64,000 nucleotides of DNA from Amoebidium appalachense (lineage: Eukaryota; Ichthyosporea), in the NCBI GenBank assembly GCA_963693365.1, contig CAVNZM010000007.1:558001-622000 (forward strand), read 5' to 3'. Under the pieces are notes generated by a model. The model did no database searches. It was not told where the DNA came from and worked only from the letters and a program-made list of their open reading frames with translations. Shown piece after piece: positions 50,699-63,314 of the stretch (positions are counted from its first letter, which is position 1; the number at the start of each line of letters is the position of its first letter). The position numbers were made by a program, and so were the translations under genes.

Positions 50699-52900
50699 GA
50701 AGCACGCGGGGGCTTTATCACATACATACACACACATCACACCGTGCATATCCCCCCCCCCCCCCCCCCCCCCCCCCCCACCACCACCACCACCCCCAAA
50801 AAAAAAAAAAAAGTAAAATAATAAATAAATAATAAATAATAAAACGAATAAATAAAGCAAAACACTCACTTGAGGGTGATGATATACAGCCCCTTCTCTT
50901 CGTTGTACCGCAACAGCCACTGCCCGTTCCTGTGCGAGTCAAACACAAACTCCAGCAGCTGTCGCCTCTGCTGTCTGTGCTGCGCGGGCACATCGTGGAA
51001 AAACGAACAAGTCTCGATCGTTGCACCGTCCATTCTGAACCGTGGGGCCACCAAGCCCTCCAGCTGGCCGATAATACCATAGCCACTGTCGGTCTCGATG
51101 GAGCTGCCATGGTCCTGTTATAAAAAAGGAGGAAGATGAGTGTGAGTGGGTCGCATGCGTTGGAAATTACATGGACTGCAGAGGGTGTGCTATCTAATGC
51201 ATGTGCTATCAAAAAAAGAAAAGAAAGAAAAACATGTGCTTGTTTCATAACTATTTCCTCCCCTTTTCCATCCTCTCTCGAATTCAGATGGTCAAATCGT
51301 TCCTTTCTTCACGCTCACGTCTTGAGGTAGCTTTCTTTACATTCGATGTTTCAATTGTTTCCCTCTTCCCTTTCCTTCTTCCCACATCCCATTTCGTTCG
51401 TTTTAACCTTTTCTTCTTTTTGTGCGAATAATACTGGTTTGGTTTCGAAGCATGGTGGGGGCATATTACCTCGCTCTCATCACTAGCCAAGCTCTGAAAC
51501 CGCGCAATACGTCCAGCCTGGCCCATAGTGTTATCCTGCGACATACTCCGCACCCTTTGCTGCATTGGGCGCATGGTCGGAATGGCGGGCAGTGAATGGC
51601 TCTGTTGGACCTGCATCACCCAATTGTGGTTGTGGTTAACGTGCAGCGCTTCCCCATCCTCACACACGGGTTCGGGGGCTTGTGGTGGCGGCGGTGGTGG
51701 TGTGCGTGCTGGTGGTTGTGATTGTGTGCGTGCGGCATTGTCCTTCGTTTGTTGTAGATCGTTGTAGCTTGGGGGTGGAGGAGAATGCTTGGGATAGGCG
51801 GAGGTGACCGGGGTAGTGGAAAGAGGGCGGGCGGCTGGTTTGGTGGTGGTGCTGTTTGTCGTTGGCTTCTCCTTTTCGGATCGTTTACCATTGACCAGGT
51901 CAGTGATGTCTGACTGCTCGGCAAAGCACATGCTCACCGGCCCAACGTGAACTCGCAGTTTCGCCATATCTCGTGACGGAAACAACGTCTTTTTCCGTTT
52001 CACCTCAAACAATATTCTCTCGGCCGCCGGCTGTGCGTTCAACTCCTTAGCCAACCCATCTAGTGCCGCCAGAAGTGTGTCCCTCGGCAGTTTGTACTGT
52101 AGGACGGCGTTTATTCTCTCCGTTGCCCTTTTCACGTGCATGCACTCATCTACACTCAATTGCTCAGAAACAAGCGTCGACTTGTACACATCTACCACCC
52201 GCCCGTGTGGCTCACTCTTAGCCAAATCGAACGAGAGAAGTTTGTGGGTTGTCGTTTGCTCCTCCGAAAATTCTTTCCCCAAACGCTCCGCTCCACCTGT
52301 CATCGTTCCTTTCCGCCCGATTTTTTTCGGCCACGAGCTGTTTTTGTTGTTGGGTAATGGTACTGAGCTGTGATGTGCAACTCTGCGAGCAGTGGGATTT
52401 GCTGTCGCTGGCACCGATGTGTCTTCACCAACAGGAGTGGAGCCCTTTGGAGAAAGTGCCCTATCTGCCTGATTGTGTCTGTGCGTGTTGTTTACGGGCT
52501 GTACTTGCTTCTGTGGTGGCGGTGTGCTTGTGTCTGGGGTGTCCACATTCACATACAAGGTATGGGGTCCGTTTGTGTCTTCAGGAATCTGGGGCCGCAT
52601 GACGTGTGGTTCGGTACTATCAAGCTCCGGTCGCACGGCACAAACGTTTTGTACCCATCTGTCTGTATACGCCTGACGTGCCCACTCGTTTTGTTCGTGC
52701 ATCCTCTCCCTGTACTCACTACCATTACTTGGTCTGCGGTTACGCAAAGCACTTCTCCATTGCTCTACGTTTAGCTCTAGGGGCCGTGTGGAATCGAGGT
52801 CACCTAGGCCACTCAGTGTGTTCGCTAGAGCTGGTTTGGGGAGCCCCATGACGGTATTGGGTGGCATGGTTAGTACTGCGGTTTGCTCTCTATAATACAT
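50261..52900 (-). CDS. SH2-domain adaptor-like protein, 3 coding exons (629 aa)
   Basis: Exons: 51470-52900 (477 codons), 50870-51114, 50261-50474 (TGA). Donors gtaata and gtgagt; acceptors aacag and cacag; phases 0 and 2 agree. The ATG is preceded by an in-frame TGA and, 19 nt upstream, by a good acceptor (pyrimidine run then cgcag), so the 5' UTR is probably spliced. The C-terminal ~100 residues form an SH2 domain: FFHDVP at the start, NGQWLLRYNEEKGLYIITLK as strands B-C with the phosphotyrosine-binding Arg (~546) in WLLRY instead of FLVRES, then FASLIDLLNYYARHHIS and VAISLSDPV, resembling PI3K p85 SH2 ends. The N-terminal two-thirds are not recognised. They contain LYVNV (a possible YxN Grb2-type site), Pro-rich runs including PPPPSYNDL (a PPxY-like WW ligand) and a conserved-looking region (~240-350) that might be PTB-like. 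A scaffold in tyrosine-kinase signalling is the likely role. Confidence 0.87.
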
Positions 52901-54433
52901 GCTGTGCTTCGTTCACCAACTGCGAAAAAAAAGTCACAAGAAAACATAACGTTTGTGTGCCGAACGTTCAACAAAGTAAAACTGTTTTCGCTCTCGGCCG
53001 GAGAAGTAGATATAGACGGAGAAGTATTGTCTGTGTATAGCTGTATGACTATTGAATGGCGTCATTTGCGGATAGGGCGGACATTCACTATGTGTCACAT
53101 TCCTTGGAATTGAATACGATTGGCTAAAAATTACCTCTACATTCCTCAGATCGATATATCCGCGAAGCCTCACTCACTGGCAGTGAATCATGATTATGGA
53201 ATGAGTGAATAACACGGGACCTTCCATTTCGACTCCAATATGATGGGTAAAACACTAGAAACTAATGAAAAGAACTCATCACAAGCATTTTTTACATTTG
53301 AAACCGTTGGTATATTACAGGAAACAAGAAGTTCTTAGGCAAGCTTATCCAGTGCTTTTGTGGCAATAGAGCCTGTAAGACTCAGTGTGAGTATTGCTTT
53401 TTATTGGTTAAAAGTCACCTTTTTTCTTTGGGCAAGAGGCTTTATTGGTCAAATGAATGAAGCCATCTGGATTCCTAGTTTTATCGCAAATTCCATTTGC
53501 CTCACAAAAAGGAAGCTCAAAATGTTCCTGTAATCATAATAAGCTTCTCCTTGACATTATTTTAATAATGTCTTTCACATATGTAAATGCACCTTTGCTT
53601 TTATGACCTCCATGATCTATTTCTCAATCTTTGTCAACACCCACATGCAGTGAGTGGAATCAGGCTGCCACTTGTCGATTGGCCGGGGGGATAAATCTGG
53701 GTTTTATTCGGATTGCCAGAGCCGAAACAGGAATTTCCAATTCGGTACAGGGTGTGATATTCATGCTCAGGTCCGGACTCCAGATGACTGCCCAGCCTCG
53801 TGATCAGGGCCGGTTTCTGATTGATATAAATGTTGTCTCCAGCCTTCGTCAAAATAATTGGCCACGAACCTCTTCAGTTATTAGTTTTATCTTTAAAGTC
53901 GTAATTTCAGCTTCCTGTTTACTATATATATACTTCTTATCCAAACTCTCATTTGCTTCATCGGAATGTTTTCGCACCGACCACATGCACTCGGCATGGC
54001 CAGGAATTTATAACCCTAACGGGCTGCAGTCACTGCTGCTCTCACTGCGGCCTCTTTGTTTAAAGGTTTTTTTTTCTTTGGGTAAAAAAAAGGAAGAAAG
54101 GAAGGAAGAGAAGAAAATAAGAAGAAGAGGAGGAAGAAGAAAAAACCTTGCGGGGGCATTATTGCGGCTCCAACATGATAATTTGAACTGCTGGTTCGCA
54201 ATTGCAAGTTCACGTACACGTCGTCACCATGATCACGGTGTGGAGGTCGCTGGTCTTTACATGCATCATACGGTACTTGTATCATCATCATGGCATGACA
54301 TGCATGCTGTCGTGTTTTGTTGCGCATCTGCAGGAAGCAAGTCACGGACATGCACATGTCCTAGTAATATATTGGCCCGGTGAATACTAGTACGATGGGG
54401 AGAACACAAGAATAATAAATCTCCCTCCCTCCC

Positions 54434-54436
<3 letters not shown>

Positions 54437-54514
<78 letters not shown>

Positions 54515-54523
54515 GATAGTAGA

Positions 54524-54561
<38 letters not shown>

Positions 54562-54700
54562 CCCCTCTCCCCCTCCCCCCCCCCCCTCTCTCTCTCTCCC
54601 CCTCCCCCCCCCCCTCTCTCTCTGAGACACACACACTCTCTCTCAGAGAGAGACTCAGAGACTGTCTCTCTCTCTCTCTATCTCTCTCTCATCTCTCTCT

Positions 54701-54739
<39 letters not shown>

Positions 54740-54742
54740 TCC

Positions 54743-54784
<42 letters not shown>

Positions 54785-54935
54785 ACTCTATCTCTCTCGA
54801 CTCTATCTCTGAGTCTCTCTCTCTCTCTCTCTCTTCCTCTCTCTCTCTCTCCCCCTTCTCGCTCCCTCTCCCTCTCCCCCCCCCCCCCTCTCTCTCCCCC
54901 CCTCCCCCCCCGGGTCTCTCTCTTTCTCTCTTCGC
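54437..54935. repeat. (CT)n block between WTAP and SH2 genes
   Basis: CT dinucleotides with CCCCTCC variants and short inverted pieces such as GAGAGAGACTCAGAGAC near 54643. The ER-rich frames on the minus strand are artefacts. Confidence 0.95.
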
Positions 54936-55382
54936 CGTCTCTCTCTCTCTTTCTTTGTGTGCGTGCATGTCACAGTGAGTGTGTGTGTCTGTATCCCTCT
55001 CTCCCTCTCTATCACTCGCTCCGAGTTCCCCCTCCCCCCGCTCCCCCCCCCCTTCCCCCCCCCCCCCCCCCCCCCCCTCCCTCCCTTCCCCGTTATTCTC
55101 TCTGACTGAACAATTCCATTTCCTCGCTCTTAATGCCCCCCCCTCCCCCCTCCCCCCCCCCCCCCCCATGTCACACTCCCCCTCTCTAGCTTCTCGTAGG
55201 CCCCTCTAGCTTCTCGTAACCGATCCTCAGCTTCTTCTGAAGGTAGATGTATATTCAATGGAATTTACTGGCAGCTATTTGCAGCCCGACACCAACAAAA
55301 TCCTTCATGTGTCATCCTTCAGTAATGCATGGCCATTGGCTTTTTGGGTTGATAGGGCCCGGGTGTTGAAGCTACTTTGTAC

Positions 55383-55414
<32 letters not shown>

Positions 55415-55746
55415 AAAAGAAAAGAAAAGAAAAAGAAAAAAAAGACACCCACCCACCCACCCTTGTCAATCTTCAAGATTGGCAGCCAGTCCCCCCCACC
55501 CACCCATCCACCCACCCACCCACACACACACCCAAAAAAAAAAAACAGTGCCTCCGGATTTCCCCTCATGGCAACGCGCAAACTAAACATGTTCCGAACT
55601 TGGAAAACGCTCGATTGTTTTGCACGTGCCTGTGCATGGTGTGTGTGTGCATGTGTACACATGTGATGATGTGCGTCACTAACTCGTGGTGTGGCTTCTA
55701 GCATGTGAAGCCGCAGTCTGAGATCCGTAGGTTTTGCGCCGTTTGT

Positions 55747-55786
<40 letters not shown>

Positions 55787-56519
55787 CGCGCGTGCGCGTG
55801 TGCGTGCGTGCGTATGTGTGTGTGTGTGCGTGCGCGCGCGAACGCGCATTTTAACCGCCTTCCCCCCCCCCCCCCACCCCCCACCCCCCTTCCCGCTCCC
55901 CCCCCCCCCCCCCCCCCCTCGGCCTCCCCCGAGGTCTTGAGCTTGACCGAGTGTGTTTAGTGTGCTTCTGGTACATCCATATGCTGAGCCTAATAAAGTA
56001 TGTACATGTACGTGTGTATTTGTATGTGCGGATGTGTTTGCAGTGCGTGTGCGCATACGCTTGCATGTCACAGTGTGTTGCTGAGAACAGGCCGGTGCAT
56101 GCAGGCATAGGCTCCAGTGTCCGTTAGAAGAGTTCGTTGGGGAAATACGGGAAGGAAGACTTTCACTAAAGCCTGGAGCAGAGGTGTGTATACTGGCAGG
56201 TGTGTTTGCAGTGCTCGCCTTGTGCCTTCAGATGAATGTTGGCTCAGAAGGCCTGCATGCGACTCGTAGTGCAGCAAGAAAGGGCCACTAGATCTCTTGT
56301 GTATGCCCACCATGTGTGTATGTGTGGTGTGGGTGCCGGAAATCGCATCCACATACAGTACATGCATGTGTTCCTGTGGTGTGTGCACGCTTCATGCAAC
56401 GCTGTCTGATAGTGTAGATGTTGTGTATTTGTGAGCATGCACTGCACACCATTTGTGAGTGGTGTTGCCGATATGCCATGCTAACATGGCCAATCACATC
56501 GGTGGAGTCAACTTCGGCG

Positions 56520-56910
56520 GAGCAGAATGGTTCTGCAAAATGCAGGATTATTCTGCAAAAGCCGGAGTATTCTGCTATAAGAAGAATTATTCTGCTACAA
56601 GCAGGGTTATTCTGCTTAAAGCAGTACTCTGCTAAACGCAGGATTATTCTGCTCAAAACAGGATTAGGAATTATCCTGCAAAAACTAGAAATATTCTGCT
56701 GAAGCAGAATTAATTCTCTAAGCCTATTATTATTCTGATTTCAGAGAATCATGTGCTCGTGCAGAATTATTCCGCAAAAAGCAGATTAATATTTTCTGCT
56801 CACGGCAACCCAATGAACTTCCTCCAAGAAGATTAAAAGTTTATACTTCTGCTTCGTGCAGAACAATACTACAAGTTGAAGAATAATCTTTTTTTAGCAG
56901 AACAAATCTG
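56520..56910. repeat. Array of short hairpin units (TTCTGC...GCAGAA)
   Basis: Repeated ~20-bp units alternate TTCTGC with GCAG separated by 3-5 A/T-rich bases, so each pair forms a small stem-loop (for example TTCTGCTTAAAGCAG near 56613). At least ten imperfect units are present; an 87-bp GT tract begins at 56922. Confidence 0.85.
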
Positions 56911-56920
56911 CTATTAAGGG

Positions 56921-57009
<89 letters not shown>

Positions 57010-58218
57010 TCAGTGATGCCTATATATGTGCACGGTGGCCCCCCATATGCATGATTGTACATGTGTGTTTGTGTCTGTGCATCAAAAACGGAAGGAGCTT
57101 GGTTGCCACATGTGTGCGAGTAAGTGTGTGTGCACATTAGTGTGTCTGTGTGCACATGCATGTAAATGTGTATGCGCGTGCATAGCCACTCACTGATTGG
57201 CTATCCTTGTCTTCCCTATCCATTGCCTGTGCACATGTACAACATTTTGAGATCGATATCTAAACATAACAACCATAGATGTATTTTGTATCTGTGCACA
57301 CAGTGCCGCAATGTTGCAACAATGTCTACTATGAGTTCTGCAATCACATGTCCCTCCCTTCAAATTCGAATGCCAGATTACTTGCATCCACTTCATGTGT
57401 TTTCGTGTGTGTACGTATAATACTGCTCATCTTCAATTGGATGGTTTCAAAATTGAAAAACCTTTGGTAAGATGATGAGACGAACGTTTTAAGTCTGTAA
57501 AACGATCACCCTTATGACAGCTCAACCATACAACTTTACACATCTTCTCAAAACATTTTTGCTGGCAATAACGGTCCAGAAATCTTGGTTATATACTACC
57601 ACATAAAAAAAAGGTTCACAACACCCACTAAAAGGTCAATAATCCTCTTTTTCTAACAGAGTTTGACAATAAACACTTTCAAAGAGCCCTGGTCTATGTG
57701 CACATCTTCGAGAAACACCAAATCTTAGTACCGAATTTTGTAAACTATCACCACGAGTTGGAAAAACCCTTGACTTAGCGACTAAGTCGACATTTCTTTA
57801 AAGCGCTTTAAGGGCATACACGCCCAAAAAAGGATATCACCATAAATGGGCAAAACCAATCCTTGCACTTGTGGGCACATGTGATTGCTGGAATTGGAAT
57901 TAATCACATTCATGTCAACATAAGGTTTGATAATCATCACGCTTGAGTCACGCATAGAAAAGAGGCCGACATATGTCTTCCACCAGAATACACAAATCAA
58001 GATTTTGCCTGTGGAACCCCCACCCCAATTCATCTGTGAATGCAAATTGAATTTCACCTGAATCACAACACAAGCTGTTCCATTTATCTTCAAAGCCAAT
58101 CATCCGAATTTCAAAACACAAAGCTTGCTTACCCACACCACCCATTTATCTGTGTGATTGCACAATAATTCCATCTAAACTACAACACACTCCACCCATT
58201 TATCACCTCTACACTCTT

Positions 58219-59538
58219 CTACCACGAACTCTGCCTTCTACCCCCCAACCGTGCCCTCAAATCATTCGCCGGCAAGTCCCTTTCACCAGGTGGGGCCAAC
58301 GAATCCATCGACCTGCCCCCATCCCAACCCGGACCCGGCCCGAATCTCTCCGACCCGTCATCGTAAAAACCCGACCCATGAGGTGGTGGTGCGCCGTGAT
58401 GGAAAAAGTCATCAGGGTGACCCCTTGGCCCACGGCTGGGCCCGAAATACGAGTCTGAGCCCCCCCTATCATCCCAAAATGGCGGGTGGTCCGGTTCACG
58501 TGGTGAGCCGCGTGGTGAACAGGCCGGTACGGGCCGGTGGTGGTGACCCGACCCGTTTGGATTGTAATCGACATCATCACTGTCTATGCCTATGGGCCGG
58601 AACACAACACGGGCGCCCTCCCCCTCCTCCCTCTCGTGCCGGTCTATGTGTCTGTGTCTGTCTCCCTCCCTCGTGACTCTTCTTTCGTCATCTCTCCCCA
58701 TCTGCCTGTCCGAATGGTATCGCTCCTTGGATAGATCGCGTGTTCTATGATCCGTTGATACTATCTCCCTTGTTCGCCCATCCACATCTTCTCTCTCCCT
58801 CCATGTGTCTTTTTCTCTATGCAATATGTCTCTTTCACTGCTACCACCCTTCTCCCGCCTACCCCATTCGTCTTTATCTCTACGATCACGCTCTGTTCTA
58901 TCACTACGCCCCCTATCATCCCTATCTTTCACATCTCTCTCCCTCTCCCTCCTGTTTCTCTCCGTTTTTTCTCTTCTTGCATGCTCATCTCTCTCTCTCT
59001 CCCCGTGCCTGTGCCCATCCCTATCTCTCTCCCTCTCCTCTCTACCATCCCTCACCCTCCCCTCCTCCCTTTCTACAACCACACTCTCTCTTCTGTGTGT
59101 ATCCTCTCTCACCCCACCGCTATCTGTTCGCTTTACCCCTTGCCCTCTATCACCCGAACTCCCCCTATCCCCCTCTTTCTCTCTTCTCTCACCACCACCC
59201 ACGGGTGTTCTTGGTCTTGGATCCCCCCCATCCTTTTCCGTCCTCACATCCTCAATTTTCAACCTCTTTTCCCCCTCCTTTCCCTCTCCCGTGCTTTCAT
59301 TAGACCCTCCCAAAGCCCTCTTTTCCCCCCCTACCACTCTACCCGTATTCCCACTTGGTGTGGACGGTTTCCTTCTAGTCGTTTCTATTCTTCGTTTCAT
59401 CTCAGCCAATGTCTGGGCCGTAGTATCACGTGATTTGCCTGCACGTGCAAACCGTGCCTGCATGCCCTCTGCCTGCAGTTGCATGCGCTCGAGTTCTTTG
59501 TCTTGCTGCCCTAGGTGCTCTTGTAGCTCTGTGCATGT

Positions 59539-59608
<70 letters not shown>

Positions 59609-59648
59609 ACGTGTGTACGTGTGTGAGAGAACGTGTGTGCACGTGTGT

Positions 59649-59747
<99 letters not shown>

Positions 59748-60612
59748 GGGGGGTAAGGGGTGTTGTTGTGGAGATTGGGAGGCAGCCCGGGGGGAGAGGG
59801 GGAGGGGGGGAGGGGGGGGGTGTCTGTGTGTGTGCGGGCGCACATGTGTGTGCGCGCGCACATGTGTGTAGGTATGTGTGTGTGCGTGTATGAGTGGGTA
59901 TGTGGGTATGGGTGGGTTGGTGAGTGTGTATGTGTGTGAGAGTGTGAGTCTGTGTGTGTGTGTCTGTGTGCGCGCGTGTGGTGCTTGGGTGGGTGAGTGT
60001 GGTGAGTGTGTGTGTATGTGTGTGTGTGTGTGCGCGCGCGTGTGCTAGGGTGTAATGGGATCCCGCGGGGGGGGGGGGGGGGGGGGGGGAGGGGGGGGGG
60101 GGGGAGGGGGATAAATGCAGTTAATGTTAAGAAAGCTAGTACGAAAGCCATGCAAATACCATCACAAACAGCAATAAAACACAACAAGTGTGCGAAAGAA
60201 AATCTCCAGGGCATTCGAGGAGGGAGGGCTCGGGGAGGGGGGGGGGAGGGGGGGGGGGGGGGGGGGGGGGGGGGCAAACCTTGATTTGAGGCTCTTAGGG
60301 CTGTGATGTAACGTCCTTGTAGATGGATCGAGGCCTCAAGATCCGCAACACGGCCTAAAGGGGTCGGGTCAGCATAAAAACATAAAAGATAGTGAAGATA
60401 TATCGTTTAAGAACAAAAACCCCCATGACTACATGAAATGAGGTTATGTATACTATGATGACACGTGCTTTGAATTTGTTCGTGTTCGAAATGAGGTTGA
60501 ATAGACGGGTGAAGCTGCGTGTGTGTGTTCGACTGTAATCATTAACACGTGTGTGTGTGCGTGCGTGTGTGTGTGTGTTTGTGTGTGTGCGTGTATGTGT
60601 GCGCGCGCCCAT

Positions 60613-60681
<69 letters not shown>

Positions 60682-60881
60682 TGTGCGTGCGTGCTTGCGC
60701 GCGCGCGTGTGTGTGTGTGTGTGTGTGTGTGCGTGCGTGCGTGTGTGTGTGTGTCTCTGTGCGGGCGGGCCTGCATGCGTGCGTGTGTGCATGTGTGTGC
60801 CCGTGAAGTGTGCGGCTGTACGTCTGTGTGCGTCTGTGTGCATGTATGCAAGTGAGGATGAATGTATGTGCATGTGTGTGC

Positions 60882-60955
<74 letters not shown>

Positions 60956-61505
60956 ACGTATGCCTGTGTGTATGTGTGAACACATCTGTATTTGTGTGTG
61001 TGCACACGTATGCCTGTGTGTATGTGTGAACACATCTGTATTTGTGTGTGTGCACACGTATGCCTGTGTGTATGTGTGAACACATCTGTATTTGTGTGTG
61101 TGCACACGTATGCCTGTGTGTATGTGTGAACACATCTGTATTTGTGTGTGTGCACACGTATGCCTGTGTGTATGTGTGAACACATCTGTATTTGTGTGTG
61201 TGCACACGTATGCCTGTGTGTATGTGTGAACACATCTGTATGTGTGTGTGTGCACATGTGCCTGTGCAGACACACCCACCCACCCTCGTTCAAGTGCAGC
61301 CCATACTCCCTGTTTTCCTCCATTAGCTGTGCACACTTTGCCCTCAGCCGCAGACCCACAGCACTGCAAAATAAAACTTTCAGTTATGAACAAAACAAGA
61401 CAAACCAATAGAGCCCCTCTTCTTCCCCCCCCCCCCCCCCCCCTTGCTCCACCTTCCGAAATGCAACCATAAAGCCTCCGGTTTACCTTTTTAACTCACT
61501 GAATA

Positions 61506-61536
<31 letters not shown>

Positions 61537-61892
61537 GCTGTAAAAGACACACAGGAAGGCCCCCTTCCACCAGTCGAAAATGCCCTTAAGCCCTCCCCCC
61601 CCCTCCCCCCCCCCCCCCTCCCCCCTCCCCCCTCCCCCCCACCCCATCAACAACAACAAAAAAAACTCCTTTGCAATTTAAGTCACCGAGTGCACCTGGG
61701 CCAGCACCTTCACCGGAAGAGAGAAGGGGGAGGGCAAAGAAGAAAAAAACGGATCTAGACAGGGAATCGAGACTTTCAGCAGCATAGCTGTTTGCTCTGT
61801 GCATATACAAAAAATTAAAGGAAGACGAAGAAACACAATAAGAAAGAAAGAAAAGAAGAGGGAACGAAAGAATGAAAGAAAAGAGGAGGGAC

Positions 61893-61934
<42 letters not shown>

Positions 61935-62163
61935 CCGCGGAACCAAACAGGAATCGAGGCCCCGAGCATACTCGCACCAACACACCTACCTGTTTGGTGT
62001 GTGCCTGTACGTGTCCGTAGTGTTTGCCAATTGCTCCGCCTTTGCTCTCACCCCCACTATCTCTCCCTTCAGTCCCACCAACACACTACCAACAAGAGGG
62101 TCGTAGCTGTCCAGTTTGACTCCACACACGAGACGTTGGAGGGACTGCTGTGATTGCTCCTGT

Positions 62164-62222
<59 letters not shown>

Positions 62223-62461
62223 TGTGTGGAGGGGGTGGGTGGGTGGGTGGGTGGTGGTGGGGGGGGGGGGGGGTATTGGTATGGGTTTTTTTAGGAGATT
62301 TCCTTTATTTAATTATTTATTTATTTCTTTCTTTTATTTCTATTCTTTTCTTTTTCTTTTTTTTTTGTTGTTGTTGTTGGGGGGGGGGGGGGGTATGAGT
62401 TCTGGCTGCAAAGGCAACACGACGTAGCATACATAACACCATGCCAGTGCGATTCTCAGAT

Positions 62462-62500
<39 letters not shown>

Positions 62501-62535
62501 CCGCCCTATATATATATATATACACACACATACAA

Positions 62536-62566
<31 letters not shown>

Positions 62567-62743
62567 AATCACCCAACCCACCCATCCTCTCCTTTCACCT
62601 CGCCCATCTCCACCCCCCCAATACCAACACCACCACACAGGCATGCGCGCATACACCCACCCACCCACCCAATTCCCCACTCCCACCCACCCACCACCCA
62701 CCCACACACCCAGCCCGACACCCCCTCAACAAGCCCCCCCTCA

Positions 62744-62775
<32 letters not shown>

Positions 62776-63081
62776 ACCCCCCCACCCACACACCCCCACA
62801 CACCCCTCCCCCCGCCCCATTCAACCACCCAACCACCTCCACCCCCACACAACCATTTAAACCCCGCATCCCCCCACCCATCCATTCCCACTCCCACCCT
62901 CAACCCCACCCACCCACCCACACCCACATCCCCCCCCCCCCCCCTCAAACACACACACCCACACATCCTTCCACCCCTTCATCCCCCCCCCCCCCCCCCC
63001 CCACCGGCCCCACCCACCCACTCCCACACGTCTTCCCCCTTCCCTCCCCCCCCCTCCCTTCTACCCCCATCCCCCCCCCCC

Positions 63082-63112
<31 letters not shown>

Positions 63113-63252
63113 ACCCACCCACCCACCCACCCACCATGAGTGCATTCATATCCGTGTCTGCTGCCTGCATCTGCTGCTGCATGGCCCCCACATACTCCTG
63201 TGCCCCCTCAAGGGGGTGCCCGGCCCCCTCCCCAGGCACATCAACACCCATC

Positions 63253-63253
<1 letters not shown>
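58219..63253 (-). CDS. WTAP/Fl(2)d homologue with RE/RD-rich C-terminal tail, 5 exons seen, 5' end uncertain
   Basis: Exons: 63135-63253, 61990-62159, 61284-61363, 60280-60354, 58219-59528 (TAG). Phases agree; from the first in-frame ATG (63251) it gives 583 aa. The junctions rebuild the WTAP coiled coil: [72 protein letters not shown], then [16 protein letters not shown]. These align by eye with human WTAP from VAQLRSTMVDPAIN to RIAQLEAELALQKKY and beyond. WTAP anchors the METTL3/14 m6A writer and associates with splicing factors in the nucleus. After the coiled coil comes a basic stretch with GEKRLKIED (NLS-like), then ~200 residues dominated by RE/RD/ER dipeptides and a Gly/Pro/His-rich end finishing RRQSSW. 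The usual WTAP N-terminus (~70 residues) is not found; the first exon has an acceptor-like cag before GGATG, so more 5' exons probably lie past 63.25 kb. Confidence 0.9.
60961..61250. repeat. 50-bp tandem minisatellite, about 6 copies, WTAP intron
   Basis: Units begin TGCCTGTGTGTATGTGTGAA at 60961, 61011, 61061, 61111, 61161 and 61211 and are nearly identical; the last differs by TTTGTG to TGTGTG. It probably arose by expansion from the adjoining TG microsatellite (60885-60955). Confidence 0.96.

Positions 63254-63314
<61 letters not shown>

Larger units (their letters stand above)
52901..58218. other. Intergenic region between WTAP and SH2 genes
   Basis: The 5' UTR/promoter of the SH2 gene probably lies in 52901-53600. 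A 250-codon plus-strand frame occupies 53631-54383 but has no recognisable domain. A (CT)n block follows (54437-54935), then CA/CCCA/TG tracts (55380-55860) and poly-C (55080-55170, 55861-55920). A hairpin-rich array spans 56520-56910 and is followed by an 87-bp GT tract (56922-57008). The interval 57420-58200 is AT-rich unique DNA that reads as a partly open frame on the minus strand. Confidence 0.5.

Noticed and set aside
53631-54383. 250-codon plus-strand frame
   Set aside because: No domain, signal or splice context; includes a Lys/Glu/Arg low-complexity run from an A/G-rich tract. Kept only as unexplained sequence.
55170-55245. Short coiled-coil-like minus-strand piece (EEAEDRLREARGAYEKLERG)
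   Set aside because: It arises from a duplicated CTAGCTTCTCGTA segment and does not join in frame to the SH2 gene, whose ATG is preceded by an in-frame stop.
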